Below, in pieces: positions 8,823 through 16,331 of a DNA stretch of 20,193 bases. Numbering within the stretch: the first letter of the stretch is position 1; each line of letters starts with the position of its first letter. The stretch covers positions 1 to 20,193 of the forward strand of contig JAUWGA010000007.1 of the NCBI GenBank assembly GCA_030606635.1. Direction: 5' to 3'. Below the pieces are notes generated by a model, which was given only the letters and a program-made list of their open reading frames with translations, was not told where the DNA came from and ran no database searches. This DNA comes from Methanosarcinales archaeon. Its GTDB lineage: Archaea > Halobacteriota > Methanosarcinia > Methanosarcinales > Methanogasteraceae. The position numbers were made by a program, and so were the translations under genes.

Positions 8823-9241
8823 AATAGACTTTGAGTGGCATTGGTGTTCAAGTATGTTCTCGGGAGTCTGTCAGGTGGGTCCACAGTCAGTTTTCCTATG
8901 GTTATCCCGAACTCGTGTGGGTCGTGGAAATAATATCCACCCTCGTAATACGAAACGTTCTTCACGATTACGACCGCCTGTTCATAGTCCAGTCCCACTA
9001 TCGTAACATCGTCCTCATCGAATGACACGAACTGTGCCTCGATCTCGGGCACTATCTTTGCACTACCGAAAGCCATGACATAGATCCTTACTAGAAGATC
9101 GAGCTCGTAATCGAGTGTAAACACAGCATCTGCGCGCTCAAACTCCATTGTCGTCTGGGTGATATGCATGTAGCCTGCGCTTGCCGCGGGCATGGTCAGC
9201 AGGAGCGTTAGCACGAGTAATAACGATATTCGCTGTTTCAT
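8801..9241 (-). CDS. Small secreted protein of unknown function
   Basis: The protein has 146 aa. It begins with a clear Sec-type signal peptide: MKQR, a leucine-rich hydrophobic stretch and TMPAASAG, giving a likely cleavage after ASA near residue 22. The mature part (about 124 aa) is acidic, beta-rich and rich in aromatic residues, with a YYEGGYYFHDP motif and no cysteine. I do not recognise a named family. It is transcribed towards topA and the last 22 nt of the two genes overlap tail to tail. A TATA-like AACTATATC lies about 32 nt before the ATG on the minus strand, and no Shine-Dalgarno is visible, so it is probably a monocistronic short-leader gene. The inferred location is the cell envelope or the outside of the cell. 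Confidence 0.75.
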   Translation of the reverse strand: MKQRISLLLVLTLLLTMPAASAGYMHITQTTMEFERADAVFTLDYELDLLVRIYVMAFGSAKIVPEIEAQFVSFDEDDVTIVGLDYEQAVVIVKNVSYYEGGYYFHDPHEFGITIGKLTVDPPDRLPRTYLNTNATQSLFYADVWD

Positions 9242-9267
9242 CTGGCTGTTGCTCTGTTATTCCTGTG

Positions 9268-9279
9268 GGATATAGTTTT
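9268..9279 (-). promoter_or_regulatory. TATA-like box of the secreted-protein gene
   Basis: On the minus strand the sequence reads AAACTATATCCC, centred about 32 nt upstream of the ATG whose first base is 9241. This fits the archaeal TATA-to-start distance, but one element alone is weak support. Confidence 0.4.
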
Positions 9280-9408
9280 CGATGCGGGGCGTAGAAATTA
9301 AACGGAAGTATATTGTAGTAATGTATCGAATTGAGTAGAGCAGATGGATTTGCGATTACCGCCTTTTTAACGAGGCGTAGAAGACAGCTTGAAAGGAGAC
9401 TAAAAAAT

Positions 9409-9597
9409 ATGGAAGCGGTAGAAGTAAGGAAGGCATTGAATCTCGTACCTGAACTGTTGGATGTGCCATATTCGAGGATTTGGATGGTTTATGATAAAGA
9501 GGATGATGATCTCATAATCAGGTATGAGAATGGGTCGGTTGTGGGGAGCGCCGTTCTCAATGCGAGCAGGGGGAGGGCGGGACATGGTGCGGCGTGA
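9409..9597 (+). CDS. DUF2283-like small protein with internal deletion
   Basis: This is a 62-aa reading frame. The ATG at 9409 is chosen over the upstream TTG at 9331 because GGAG lies 10 nt before it and because homology to the second copy at 11333 starts exactly here. N-terminus MEAVEVRKALNLVPELLDV is followed by SRIWMVYDKE and then by DDDLIIRYENGSVVGSAVLNASRG. DUF2283 proteins normally have a strand (YDKEADVLYLxF) and a linker between these parts. Compared with the 11333 copy, about 20 residues including VLYLNF are missing in frame, apparently by deletion between two GATG-containing stretches. It may still be translated but is probably non-functional. The family has no firm function and is often found beside small toxin-antitoxin genes. 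A fragment of hisS follows 30 nt later. Confidence 0.5.
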   Translation: MEAVEVRKALNLVPELLDVPYSRIWMVYDKEDDDLIIRYENGSVVGSAVLNASRGRAGHGAA

Positions 9598-9627
9598 TAG
9601 CAGACCCCGTCAGAGGAGATCATGCAC

Positions 9628-9738
9628 ATGAAACTAAACCGACCACGAGGCACTCGCGACTTCACCCCCGCGGAAACAGAGAAGCGGAGATACATCGAGA
9701 ACCGAATGCGAGGAACCGCAGAGCACTGGGGCTACTAA
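9628..9738 (+). pseudogene. Truncated copy of the hisS 5' end (36 codons then stop)
   Basis: From the ATG at 9628 the first 108 nt match the 5' end of the intact hisS at 13648 with only 5 mismatches, and the last 48 nt are identical. The next codon is TAA instead of GAA, so the frame ends after Gly-Tyr (36 aa). The fragment contains only the start of the catalytic domain (MKLNRPRGTRDF, RRYIENRMRGTAEHWGY) and cannot be an active synthetase. A GAGGAG stretch lies upstream of the ATG, so the short peptide could be translated. The two copies form direct repeats, exactly 4020 nt apart, that bracket the AlbA_2 / AAA-TOPRIM block. The AlbA_2 gene starts 16 nt after its stop. Confidence 0.85.
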
Positions 9739-9754
9739 AGGAGATTTCATACTG

Positions 9755-11317
9755 ATGGCTCTTCCTGTAAACATCCGTGATCTGATAAACGGCAGAACTG
9801 TGGAGTGGGAGCGGATCGAGTTTAAAAGAGGCTGGAACCCGATCCCGACAATGCATAGCATCTGCGCATTCGCCAACGATTTTAACGATTGGGGCGGTGG
9901 TTATATCATAATCGGAATCGAAGATGACGGTGGACGCCCGGTTCTGCCACCTGTTGGAGTCCCTCTCACGAAGATCGACGCTATCCAGGAGGAATTGCTT
10001 GAAATATGCCACAAACTGCGACCGTATTACGCGCCTATCGTTGAACCGGTTGATTTTCAGGATAAAAAGATCCTGATCATCTGGGCACCTGGAGGCTCCA
10101 ACAGACCCTACAAAGCTCCTGAAAAACTGTCGAAAGGATCCGTTTACATCCCCTACATCAGACACTACTCCGTAACCAAAAAAGCGAGCCTCGACGAAGA
10201 GCGGGAGCTCCTGTTGATGGCAAATCAGATTCCTTTCGATGATCAGATCAATCACCGTGCCGCTATCACGGATTTGAACCTGACGTTGATTAAGTCGCAT
10301 CTCGCCGAAACAAAGAGTGCTCTCTTGTCCGAATCAACAGATTTGCCTTTTTCAGATCTGTGCCGGAAAATGAACATCGTCGAAGGACCGGATGAGTATT
10401 TGAATCCGAAAAATGCAGGATTGCTCTTTTTTAACGAGCATCCGGAACGGTTCTTCCGTGGCGCCCAGATAGATATCGTAGAGTTTGAAGATGGGATCGG
10501 TGACCGCTTTACCGAAAAGACGTTTACGGGACCGATCCAACAGCAGATCATATCTGCGCTCACCCATCTGAAGAACAATGTGGTGACTGAATCGGTTCGT
10601 AAGGTTCCTGGTCAGGCAGAAGCGATCCGGTTTTTCAACTACCCCTACGAAGCCATCGAAGAAGCCGTTGTGAACGCGCTTTACCATCGCAGTTATCAAA
10701 GCAATTCGCCTGTCGAGGTCCGCATATTTCCCAGTCGGATCGAGATTATCAGCTATCCAGGACCGCTTCCCCCACTTAACAAAGATAACCTGAATAATGA
10801 ACGCGTTACCGCAAGAAAATACCGTAACCGCCGCATCGGGGATTTTTTAAAGGAATTGCATCTTACCGAAGGGAGAGGCACGGGTTTTCCGAAAATAAAG
10901 CGGGCGATGAAGGAGAACGGGTCTCCGGAACCGGTTTTTGAAACTGATGGTGATCGTAATTATTTTATGACAATTTTGGCTGCCCACCCAGAGGCGCGGG
11001 TCAGTGAGCAAGTCAGTGAGCAAGTCAGTGAGCAAGTCAGTGAGCAAGTTATTCAGATACTTGAGTTCTGCAGAACAGAACGGAAGAAGCAGGAGATCCT
11101 GAATTACCTCAATCTTTCGCCTGCTTACAGGAATTACAAGAGACACATTCTGCCACTCTTACAAAATGGTTTGCTATCTTTTACCATTCCAGATAAGCCA
11201 AGAAGCAGACTACAAAAGTACAGAACCACTGGATCAGGGCTCGCTGTTCTGAAACATCGTGCTAAAAATGGTGAAGATGAGAACCATCTTATTAACGAGG
11301 CAAAGATGATAACTTGA
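9755..11317 (+). CDS. AlbA_2 (Schlafen-like) / HATPase domain DNA-binding regulator-like protein
   Basis: The protein has 520 aa. Residues about 15-150 form an AlbA_2 (AAA_4, Schlafen-like nucleic-acid binding) domain: EWERIEFKRGW, CAFANDFNDWGGGYIIIGIEDDG and GSVYIPYIRHYS. Residues about 295-410 match the RecG-like/HATPase_c_4 region typical of this family: YEAIEEAVVNALYHRSY, EVRIFPSRIEIISYPGPLPP, then NRRIGDFLKEL and GRGTGFPKI. Four VSEQ tetrapeptides (416-431) lead into a C-terminal winged-helix-like segment. AAAGGAG about 11 nt before the ATG supports the start. It follows the hisS fragment and precedes the broken DUF2283 copy and the AAA/TOPRIM gene. Family members are usually called transcriptional regulators or RecG-like proteins, and several occur in defence or mobile regions. 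The helicase motifs of true RecG are absent. Its exact job here is unknown. Confidence 0.85.
   Translation: MALPVNIRDLINGRTVEWERIEFKRGWNPIPTMHSICAFANDFNDWGGGYIIIGIEDDGGRPVLPPVGVPLTKIDAIQEELLEICHKLRPYYAPIVEPVDFQDKKILIIWAPGGSNRPYKAPEKLSKGSVYIPYIRHYSVTKKASLDEERELLLMANQIPFDDQINHRAAITDLNLTLIKSHLAETKSALLSESTDLPFSDLCRKMNIVEGPDEYLNPKNAGLLFFNEHPERFFRGAQIDIVEFEDGIGDRFTEKTFTGPIQQQIISALTHLKNNVVTESVRKVPGQAEAIRFFNYPYEAIEEAVVNALYHRSYQSNSPVEVRIFPSRIEIISYPGPLPPLNKDNLNNERVTARKYRNRRIGDFLKELHLTEGRGTGFPKIKRAMKENGSPEPVFETDGDRNYFMTILAAHPEARVSEQVSEQVSEQVSEQVIQILEFCRTERKKQEILNYLNLSPAYRNYKRHILPLLQNGLLSFTIPDKPRSRLQKYRTTGSGLAVLKHRAKNGEDENHLINEAKMIT
11000..11047 (+). repeat. 12-nt tandem repeat x4 inside the AlbA_2 gene
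   Basis: GTCAGTGAGCAA is repeated four times without a mismatch and encodes VSEQ x4 between the HATPase-like and winged-helix parts. The repeat is in frame, so changes in copy number would alter linker length without breaking the gene. Confidence 0.95.
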
Positions 11318-11332
11318 GAGGGGGTGAAATAG

Positions 11333-11578
11333 ATGGAAGCGGTGGAAGTGAAGGGCGTATTGAACCGCGTACCTGAATTGTTGGATGTGTCATATTCGAG
11401 GATCTGGGCGGTTTATGATAAAGAGGCTGATGTTCTGTACCTCAATTTCAAAAAGCCATGCAGACGATTCAGAGCTTACGGACGATGATCTCATAATCAG
11501 ATGCGAGAAAGGGTCTGTCGTGGGGATCACTGTACTCAATGCGAGCAGAGGAAGGGTAGATAATGGTGTGGTGTGTAG
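11333..11578 (+). pseudogene. Frameshifted DUF2283-like gene
   Basis: From the ATG at 11333 (GGGGTGA six bases upstream) the frame reads MEAVEVKGVLNRVPELLDV, SRIWAVYDKEADVLYLNFKKP, then runs out of frame and stops at TGA 11486-11488. The rest of the family sequence continues one base offset: SHADDSELTDDDLIIRCEKG, VVGITVLNASRGR. DUF2283 proteins normally have one residue between P and the H/K of this linker, so a 5-nt loss near 11450 is the simplest explanation, though a 1-nt insertion cannot be excluded. At the 3' end GTGTGTAG aligns with GCGTGATAG of the 9409 copy, suggesting another 1-nt loss. The start and upstream region are clearly paralogous to the copy at 9409. It sits 15 nt after the AlbA_2 gene. 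Nothing indicates a functional product. Confidence 0.7.
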
Positions 11579-11691
11579 CAGGGCGTATATGGATTTATGC
11601 CTCGTCCGTGAACCCAGTCGCCCGTTATATGGCATTGTACTTCAATTTCAAGAGAGCAGTATTATAGAACAGAAGGAGGAAAGTATAGCAC

Positions 11692-13503
11692 ATGCGAATC
11701 TTAAGCTTTCGTATTGAGAACTTTCGCAATCTTCGCTTAGCAGAGTGCTCGAACGTTCCAGACTTCATGGTTATCTGTGGAGGTAATGGTTGTGGCAAGA
11801 GTGCTTTACTAGAAGCACTCATGACAGCGAAGGAACATGCTGGTTCCTATGGCGCCTTCTCTTTCGATCCAAGGACGGTCTCCGCTGATGCAACGAAAGC
11901 AACAATAACGATGACGTTAGCATTTACGGAAGACGAACGATCGTTTGTGAAAGAGAAGTTTAACATCGAGTGTCCCGAAACAGAAGAAGTCATTATCGAA
12001 ATCAATAAGGGTGGTGGAGCCCAGGTAGTGAAGCGTTCAAAGTCTGTCAGGCAGTTACTCAGTTATTATAGTCACGCTCTTGGCTCTCCCGGCTTTTTCG
12101 ACTATATCAACGCTCATCGCCAATACCGGAAATCTCAGCTTCAGACGTATGATACTAGTGGCATGAGCGATGATCGCGCCAAGCAAACACTGGCAAACAG
12201 CGATCAGAAGTTTCAGTTAACAAAACAGTACCTTGCAGGACTTAAGATGCAAGATTTGCAAGAGTTACAAACTTCGCACCGATCTGGCAAACCAGAATTT
12301 AAGGACTCGCTAGAAGAAATAAGAAAATTCTTTAATCGCTTCTTCGTTCCAATGAAGTTTAAGGACGTTTTCATAAATAAGTCGCCATTTGAATTCGTTA
12401 TCTCGACTCCTATGGGTGATATTGACATTGATGATTTGAGCTCCGGCGAAAAGGAGATTCTCAATATTTTCATTCGGTTCCACCAACTAAAACCGAAAGA
12501 AGCCGTAATTCTATTTGATGAAGCTGATGCACATCTTCATCCAGACCTTGAACGGCGATACTTAGAACTATTGAGGCAGTTGGGGCAAGGTAACCAGATG
12601 TTGCTCACAACGCATTCGCCAGAGATGATGATAGCTGCCGGTACAGACTCTCTTTATACGATCCTTAAGGAGCCACCACAAGACGGCGGTAATCAGTTGG
12701 TGCGTGTGACTCATAATGAACATCTACATAGCATTCTCTCGGAACTGATGGGGTCGCGAGGGATTGTTAGTTTTAACCAGCGAATCGTCTTTATCGAAGG
12801 TGAGGATACCTCTGCTGATCGCGAGATATATGAGGCGGCGTACCCGCCGGGCGAATACAATATCAGTTTTGTGCCTGCTGGAAACTCTGCTACGGTGCGA
12901 AGAACAGCGGAACGAGTAAATGCGTTGCTGGCGGAATCCACTGGTTTCCAAGAGTATTTCAGCATTGTAGATGGAGACATCGAGCGATTTGAGCCCGATC
13001 CTACAGAGGGTAAAAGATTATTTCGCCTGCCAGTATACCATGTGGAGAATCTGTTGCTTGACGAAGGTGAAATCTTAGAAGTGACTCACTCAATTATGAG
13101 AAGAAAGTGTCCCTATACTACAGAAGAGGGAGTGATTAGTGATTTAAAGAAACTCATCCTTTCAGAAACTCATTTGAAGCCGTATACAAGAGCTCTCTTC
13201 GATGCTCGGCTTGCGAAGATCGCTAAAGATGCTTATGATGCAGTATATAAGCGGCAAACCGCTCCATCAACACCACATACCATTCCCGAATTTCCTGAAA
13301 TCGAAGAAGAGGCTAAAGAGATACTAAAATCTGCGATTGAAAATGATACTTGGTGCTCCGAATGCAAGGGACGCGATCTTCTCAAAGCATATTGCGGTCA
13401 GCACGGTCTCAAATACGAACACTTCAGGAATATGCTGATCGGCAGAATAAAAACACCACCCAAGGAACTTGCCGAGATTATGAGCAACATTCTGAAAAGT
13501 TGA
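11692..13503 (+). CDS. AAA ATPase with C-terminal TOPRIM/DUF4435-like region (OLD-type, candidate defence protein)
   Basis: The protein has 603 aa. It has an ABC/SMC-type ATPase half: RIENFRNL at the start, Walker A GGNGCGKS (30-37), signature LSSGEKE (about 249-255), Walker B AVILFDEADAHLHP (about 270-283) and the switch histidine in TTHSPEMM. The second half has a TOPRIM-like pattern: a conserved Glu in IVFIEGEDTSADREIY (about 366-381) and an acidic pair in SIVDGDIE (about 423-430). This architecture is that of OLD-family or AAA-plus-DUF4435 proteins, several of which act in phage defence as ATP-controlled nucleases. GGAGGA at 11675-11680 supports the start despite an 11-nt spacing. A CSEC pair occurs near the C-terminus. 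It has no obvious partner such as a GajB-like helicase next to it. The defence role is inferred. Confidence 0.85.
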   Translation: MRILSFRIENFRNLRLAECSNVPDFMVICGGNGCGKSALLEALMTAKEHAGSYGAFSFDPRTVSADATKATITMTLAFTEDERSFVKEKFNIECPETEEVIIEINKGGGAQVVKRSKSVRQLLSYYSHALGSPGFFDYINAHRQYRKSQLQTYDTSGMSDDRAKQTLANSDQKFQLTKQYLAGLKMQDLQELQTSHRSGKPEFKDSLEEIRKFFNRFFVPMKFKDVFINKSPFEFVISTPMGDIDIDDLSSGEKEILNIFIRFHQLKPKEAVILFDEADAHLHPDLERRYLELLRQLGQGNQMLLTTHSPEMMIAAGTDSLYTILKEPPQDGGNQLVRVTHNEHLHSILSELMGSRGIVSFNQRIVFIEGEDTSADREIYEAAYPPGEYNISFVPAGNSATVRRTAERVNALLAESTGFQEYFSIVDGDIERFEPDPTEGKRLFRLPVYHVENLLLDEGEILEVTHSIMRRKCPYTTEEGVISDLKKLILSETHLKPYTRALFDARLAKIAKDAYDAVYKRQTAPSTPHTIPEFPEIEEEAKEILKSAIENDTWCSECKGRDLLKAYCGQHGLKYEHFRNMLIGRIKTPPKELAEIMSNILKS

Positions 13504-13607
13504 TAGAGGTTAATGTATGTAGCTACAAGGGTGCGACGAGGTGTGTGGTTTCACAAACTCTGCCGCCCGTTAATTGAAATAAGATATCTCTTTACACATA
13601 ACGAAAT

Positions 13608-13617
13608 CGTATAAACC
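13608..13617 (+). promoter_or_regulatory. TATA box of hisS
   Basis: CGTATAAACC lies about 36 nt before the hisS ATG, in the AT-rich 144-nt gap after the AAA/TOPRIM gene. It implies a transcript with a leader of about 10 nt. The truncated hisS copy at 9628 has no such element immediately upstream. Confidence 0.55.
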
Positions 13618-13647
13618 GAAGATACCCCCCAGAGGAACCCCACACAC

Positions 13648-13755
13648 ATGAAACTAAACCGACCACGAGGCACCCGCGACTTCGCCCCCGCGGAAACAGC
13701 AAAGCGCAGATACATCGAGAACCGAATGCGAGGAACCGCAGAGCACTGGGGCTAC
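13648..13755 (+). repeat. Right copy of the hisS 5'-end direct repeat
   Basis: This is the partner of 9628-9735, same orientation, 5 mismatches in 108 nt. Two mismatches are silent and the other three change two residues (T13A and E18A, fragment to intact). Similarity upstream of the ATG is short (CAGAGGA about 15 nt before it in both). Confidence 0.9.
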
Positions 13756-14925
13756 GAAGAAGTGAAGACCCCCACATTCGAGCACACCGAACTCTTCACG
13801 ATCAAGTCAGGCGAAGCGATCGTAGATGAATTATACGCATTCAAAGACAAAGGCGGCAGAGATATCGCGCTCCGCCCTGAACTGACCGCGCCCGTCCTTC
13901 GCATGTACGTAAACGAGATGTCGGTATCGCCAAAGCCGATCCGGCTCTACTACTTCGAGAACTGCTTTCGGTACGAACGCCCGCAGAAAGGCAGGTTCCG
14001 GGAGTTCTGGCAGTTTGGCGTCGAGTTAATCGGAAGCGACCGCGCTGAAGCTGAAGCAGAGGCTATCGCGCTTGCAGCCGCTATGGTATCTGATATCGGA
14101 ATCGAGGCTGACCTCCGCATCGGGCATCTTGGCGTCGTTCGTGGGCTGATTCAGGATCTGGATGCGCAGGTGCAGGCAGAGGCGATGCGGCTGATGGACA
14201 AGAAGGACATCGACGGTCTTAAGGCGCTGCTTTCGGATCAGCCGGATCTGCGGGAGCGTTTGCCAGCACTTCTCGATGCGGATATCGATGAAGCCAGATC
14301 GATTGTAGGTGATGTACAGCCGCTTGAAGAGCTTCAGGCGACGCTCTCTGTGCTGGATCACTACGGCGTCCGTTACGAGGTAGATTTCGGGATCGTGAGA
14401 GGGCTTGACTACTACACAGGCATGGTCTTTGAGATGTACGCAGCAGGACTTGGCGCGCAGAACCAGATCTGTGGCGGCGGCACGTACCGGCTTGCGCAAC
14501 TCTTCGGCGGCAGCGAGACGCCATCGTGCGGCTTTGGGATCGGGTTTGACCGGGTGCTTGAGGTATGCGGAATCGATCCGCCGCATGAGCCGCGGGTAGC
14601 GGTTGTATATCTGCCGGAGGTGGTAGAGGATGCGATCCGGGTTACCCGCAGGCTGCGGGATGATGCGGGCGTGCGCACCACGATCGATATCAGCGGCAGG
14701 AAATTCGGGCAGCAACTGAAACACGCTGACGCGATCGGTGCCGATTACGCGGTGATCGTCGGCGCGAAGGAGGTTGAGGGAGGCATGGTCACGCTGCGGG
14801 ATATGATGACTGGGGAACAGGAGATGATCGGGGTTGATGATGCGGTTCTGCGGATCATGAGCTGCCGAGATGGAGAGGATCACCCGATAAGTCGCGGCGA
14901 ATCGGCAGTTCTCGACCTCCCGTAG
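13648..14925 (+). CDS. hisS: Histidyl-tRNA synthetase
   Basis: The protein has 425 aa, normal for a class IIa histidyl-tRNA synthetase, which charges tRNA-His with histidine in the cytoplasm. It starts MKLNRPRGTRDF. Motif 1 region is TPTFEHTELF (41-50), motif 2 is FENCFRYERPQKGRFREFWQ (103-122), the histidine-binding HisA-type motif RGLDYYTGMVFE is at 251-262, CGGGTY RLAQLFGG is at about 275-288, and motif 3 is GFGIGFDRV (295-303). Residues about 325-405 are the C-terminal anticodon-binding domain (RVAVVYLP, TIDISGRKFGQQLKHAD, YAVIVGAKE). All the expected catalytic segments are present. The first 108 nt are duplicated at 9628. The promoter is adjacent, so this copy is expressed independently of the upstream block. 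It converges with pan. Confidence 0.97.
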   Translation: MKLNRPRGTRDFAPAETAKRRYIENRMRGTAEHWGYEEVKTPTFEHTELFTIKSGEAIVDELYAFKDKGGRDIALRPELTAPVLRMYVNEMSVSPKPIRLYYFENCFRYERPQKGRFREFWQFGVELIGSDRAEAEAEAIALAAAMVSDIGIEADLRIGHLGVVRGLIQDLDAQVQAEAMRLMDKKDIDGLKALLSDQPDLRERLPALLDADIDEARSIVGDVQPLEELQATLSVLDHYGVRYEVDFGIVRGLDYYTGMVFEMYAAGLGAQNQICGGGTYRLAQLFGGSETPSCGFGIGFDRVLEVCGIDPPHEPRVAVVYLPEVVEDAIRVTRRLRDDAGVRTTIDISGRKFGQQLKHADAIGADYAVIVGAKEVEGGMVTLRDMMTGEQEMIGVDDAVLRIMSCRDGEDHPISRGESAVLDLP

Positions 14926-14968
14926 AAAGAGTGCACATACTCGAGTATTGTGTGGATATCCGTATATA

Positions 14969-15030
14969 AACCACGAGATTACACAAGATTAACACAGAAA
15001 TCTTGTGGAAATCTGTGTAATCTCGTGGTT
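14969..15030. repeat. Multi-armed inverted-repeat element between hisS and pan
   Basis: AACCACGAGATTACACA (14969-14985) is perfectly complementary to 15014-15030. Nested inside, CACAAGATT pairs with AATCTTGTG, and ACACAGA pairs with TCTGTGT, so at least two alternative folds compete. It sits between two convergent genes, 43 nt after hisS and 42 nt before the pan stop. A bidirectional terminator or a dispersed palindromic intergenic repeat are both possible. This window holds only one copy. Confidence 0.8.
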
Positions 15031-15072
15031 CCCACCACACATTACTCGATCATATTCGAAAAAGTAAAAGAG

Positions 15073-16299
15073 TCACACAAACATCCCGTGCGGCTCGCTC
15101 ATATCCTCTTTCATCAGCTTATCAAGCGCATACCTGAAATCATCCATCGAGACTTCGTGTCGCTTGTTGCGTATCGCATTCATGCCGGCTTCAGTGACGA
15201 TGATCTTTAAGCCTGCGCCAGTTGCGTCATCGGTTTCCGCGGCAATGGTCACAAGATCGACATCACTGGCAAGCGACATTTTCTCCGTGTGAATCGAAAG
15301 AATCTGGAGCCGTCCGGCTTCGTCTGGCGCTGGAATCTCTATCACCCGGTCAAACCTGCCCGGGCGCAGCAGTGCAGGATCTAAGAGATCGATCCGGTTG
15401 GTTGCCGCCATCACCCGCACATTGCCCCGCTCCCCAAAGCCGTCAAGTTCTGTCAGGATCTGGGTCATGGTGCGGTTCACCTCTGCAGAGCCCACGGTGC
15501 CATCGTGCGTGCGACGTCCGCCGACGGCATCGATCTCATCGACGAAGAGGATGGTTGGCGCCTTCTCCCGCGCAAGCTGGAAGACATCCCTGACGAGGCG
15601 GGCGCCCTCGCCGATGAACTTGTGCACCAGTTCTGACCCGGACATCTTGATGAAGGTGGCATCGGCATGGTGCGCCACCGCCTTTGCAAGCAGGGTCTTT
15701 CCTGTGCCGGGCGGACCGTACAGGAGCACGCCGCGCGGCGGCTCAACCCCGACGGCATCGAAGAGTTCAGGTGACGTAAGCGGCAGTTCCACAGTCTCCC
15801 TAACCTCCTGAATCTGGCTATCGAGCCCGCCGATCTTTTCGTATTCGGCGTCCGGATCATCGATCACCTCCATGATCAATGCACGCTCATCGATCGTGCC
15901 TGCGAGGACACGTATTATCTGCAGGTCGTTATTAACAGCAACACGCATCCCGACCTCCAGTTTCTCATCATACTCGACAAGCAACTCCTGATTGTTCCCG
16001 TGCTGCCTGATGAGTGCCTCCTGGTCCCGCACCTCGAGAACGCTTGCGATGAAAAGCGGCGGCTTTGTAGAGTCATCGATTCGTTGATTGAGAGCTACTA
16101 CCTGTTTCTGAAGACTTTCGTTCGCAACCATCAGATCGAGCAAACGTGCCTGATACTCGCTGTTCTGCATCCGGAGCGTGGCGATCTGATCGTGTAACGA
16201 TGTCATCGTGTTCATCAGATCAGCAGCACTGGAATCGATCCGGTCGATCGGTCTCGATGATGTCTCTGTTGGTACTTCTACTTCCGCGGTCTCTGCCAT
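15073..16299 (-). CDS. pan: Proteasome-activating nucleotidase (PAN), AAA+ unfoldase
   Basis: The protein has 408 aa and the typical domain order. PAN is the hexameric ATPase that unfolds proteins and feeds them into the archaeal 20S proteasome. Residues about 24-76 form a coiled coil, followed by the conserved KPP(L) proline site and an OB domain (about 81-135). The AAA+ module has Walker A GPPGTGKT (195-202), Walker B ILFVDEIDA (250-258), an aromatic pore loop FIG (228-230), the second region of homology AATNRIDLLDPALLRPGRFDR with arginine fingers, and a C-terminal helical subdomain. The last three residues are Met-Phe-Val: the usual C-terminal HbYX motif has Phe in place of Tyr. A TATA box 27 nt upstream and no Shine-Dalgarno suggest a leaderless mRNA. 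It is convergent with hisS. Confidence 0.95.
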   Translation of the reverse strand: MAETAEVEVPTETSSRPIDRIDSSAADLMNTMTSLHDQIATLRMQNSEYQARLLDLMVANESLQKQVVALNQRIDDSTKPPLFIASVLEVRDQEALIRQHGNNQELLVEYDEKLEVGMRVAVNNDLQIIRVLAGTIDERALIMEVIDDPDAEYEKIGGLDSQIQEVRETVELPLTSPELFDAVGVEPPRGVLLYGPPGTGKTLLAKAVAHHADATFIKMSGSELVHKFIGEGARLVRDVFQLAREKAPTILFVDEIDAVGGRRTHDGTVGSAEVNRTMTQILTELDGFGERGNVRVMAATNRIDLLDPALLRPGRFDRVIEIPAPDEAGRLQILSIHTEKMSLASDVDLVTIAAETDDATGAGLKIIVTEAGMNAIRNKRHEVSMDDFRYALDKLMKEDMSEPHGMFV

Positions 16300-16321
16300 A
16301 ACTATAAAAAGGGAGTCTCGG

Positions 16322-16331
16322 GATATAAAGA
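16322..16331 (-). promoter_or_regulatory. TATA box of pan
   Basis: On the minus strand CTTTATATCC lies about 27 nt upstream of the pan ATG (first base 16299). Spacing fits transcription starting at or next to the start codon. A second TATA-like run at 16303-16310 is too close to the ATG to serve. Confidence 0.6.

Noticed and set aside
9331..9408. TTG start giving an N-terminal extension of the first DUF2283-like gene
   Set aside because: Similarity to the second copy and the ribosome site both point to the ATG at 9409.
11000..11047. CRISPR-like array
   Set aside because: The 12-nt units are contiguous with no spacers and are in frame inside a gene.
11440..11460. Programmed ribosomal frameshift in the DUF2283-like gene at the A-run
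   Set aside because: The shift needed is +1, the A-run is not a canonical slippery site for that, and part of the linker codons are missing, so a deletion is simpler.
14026..14883. Minus-strand open frame of about 285 codons opposite hisS
   Set aside because: hisS has all family motifs on the plus strand; the opposite frame has no recognisable domain.
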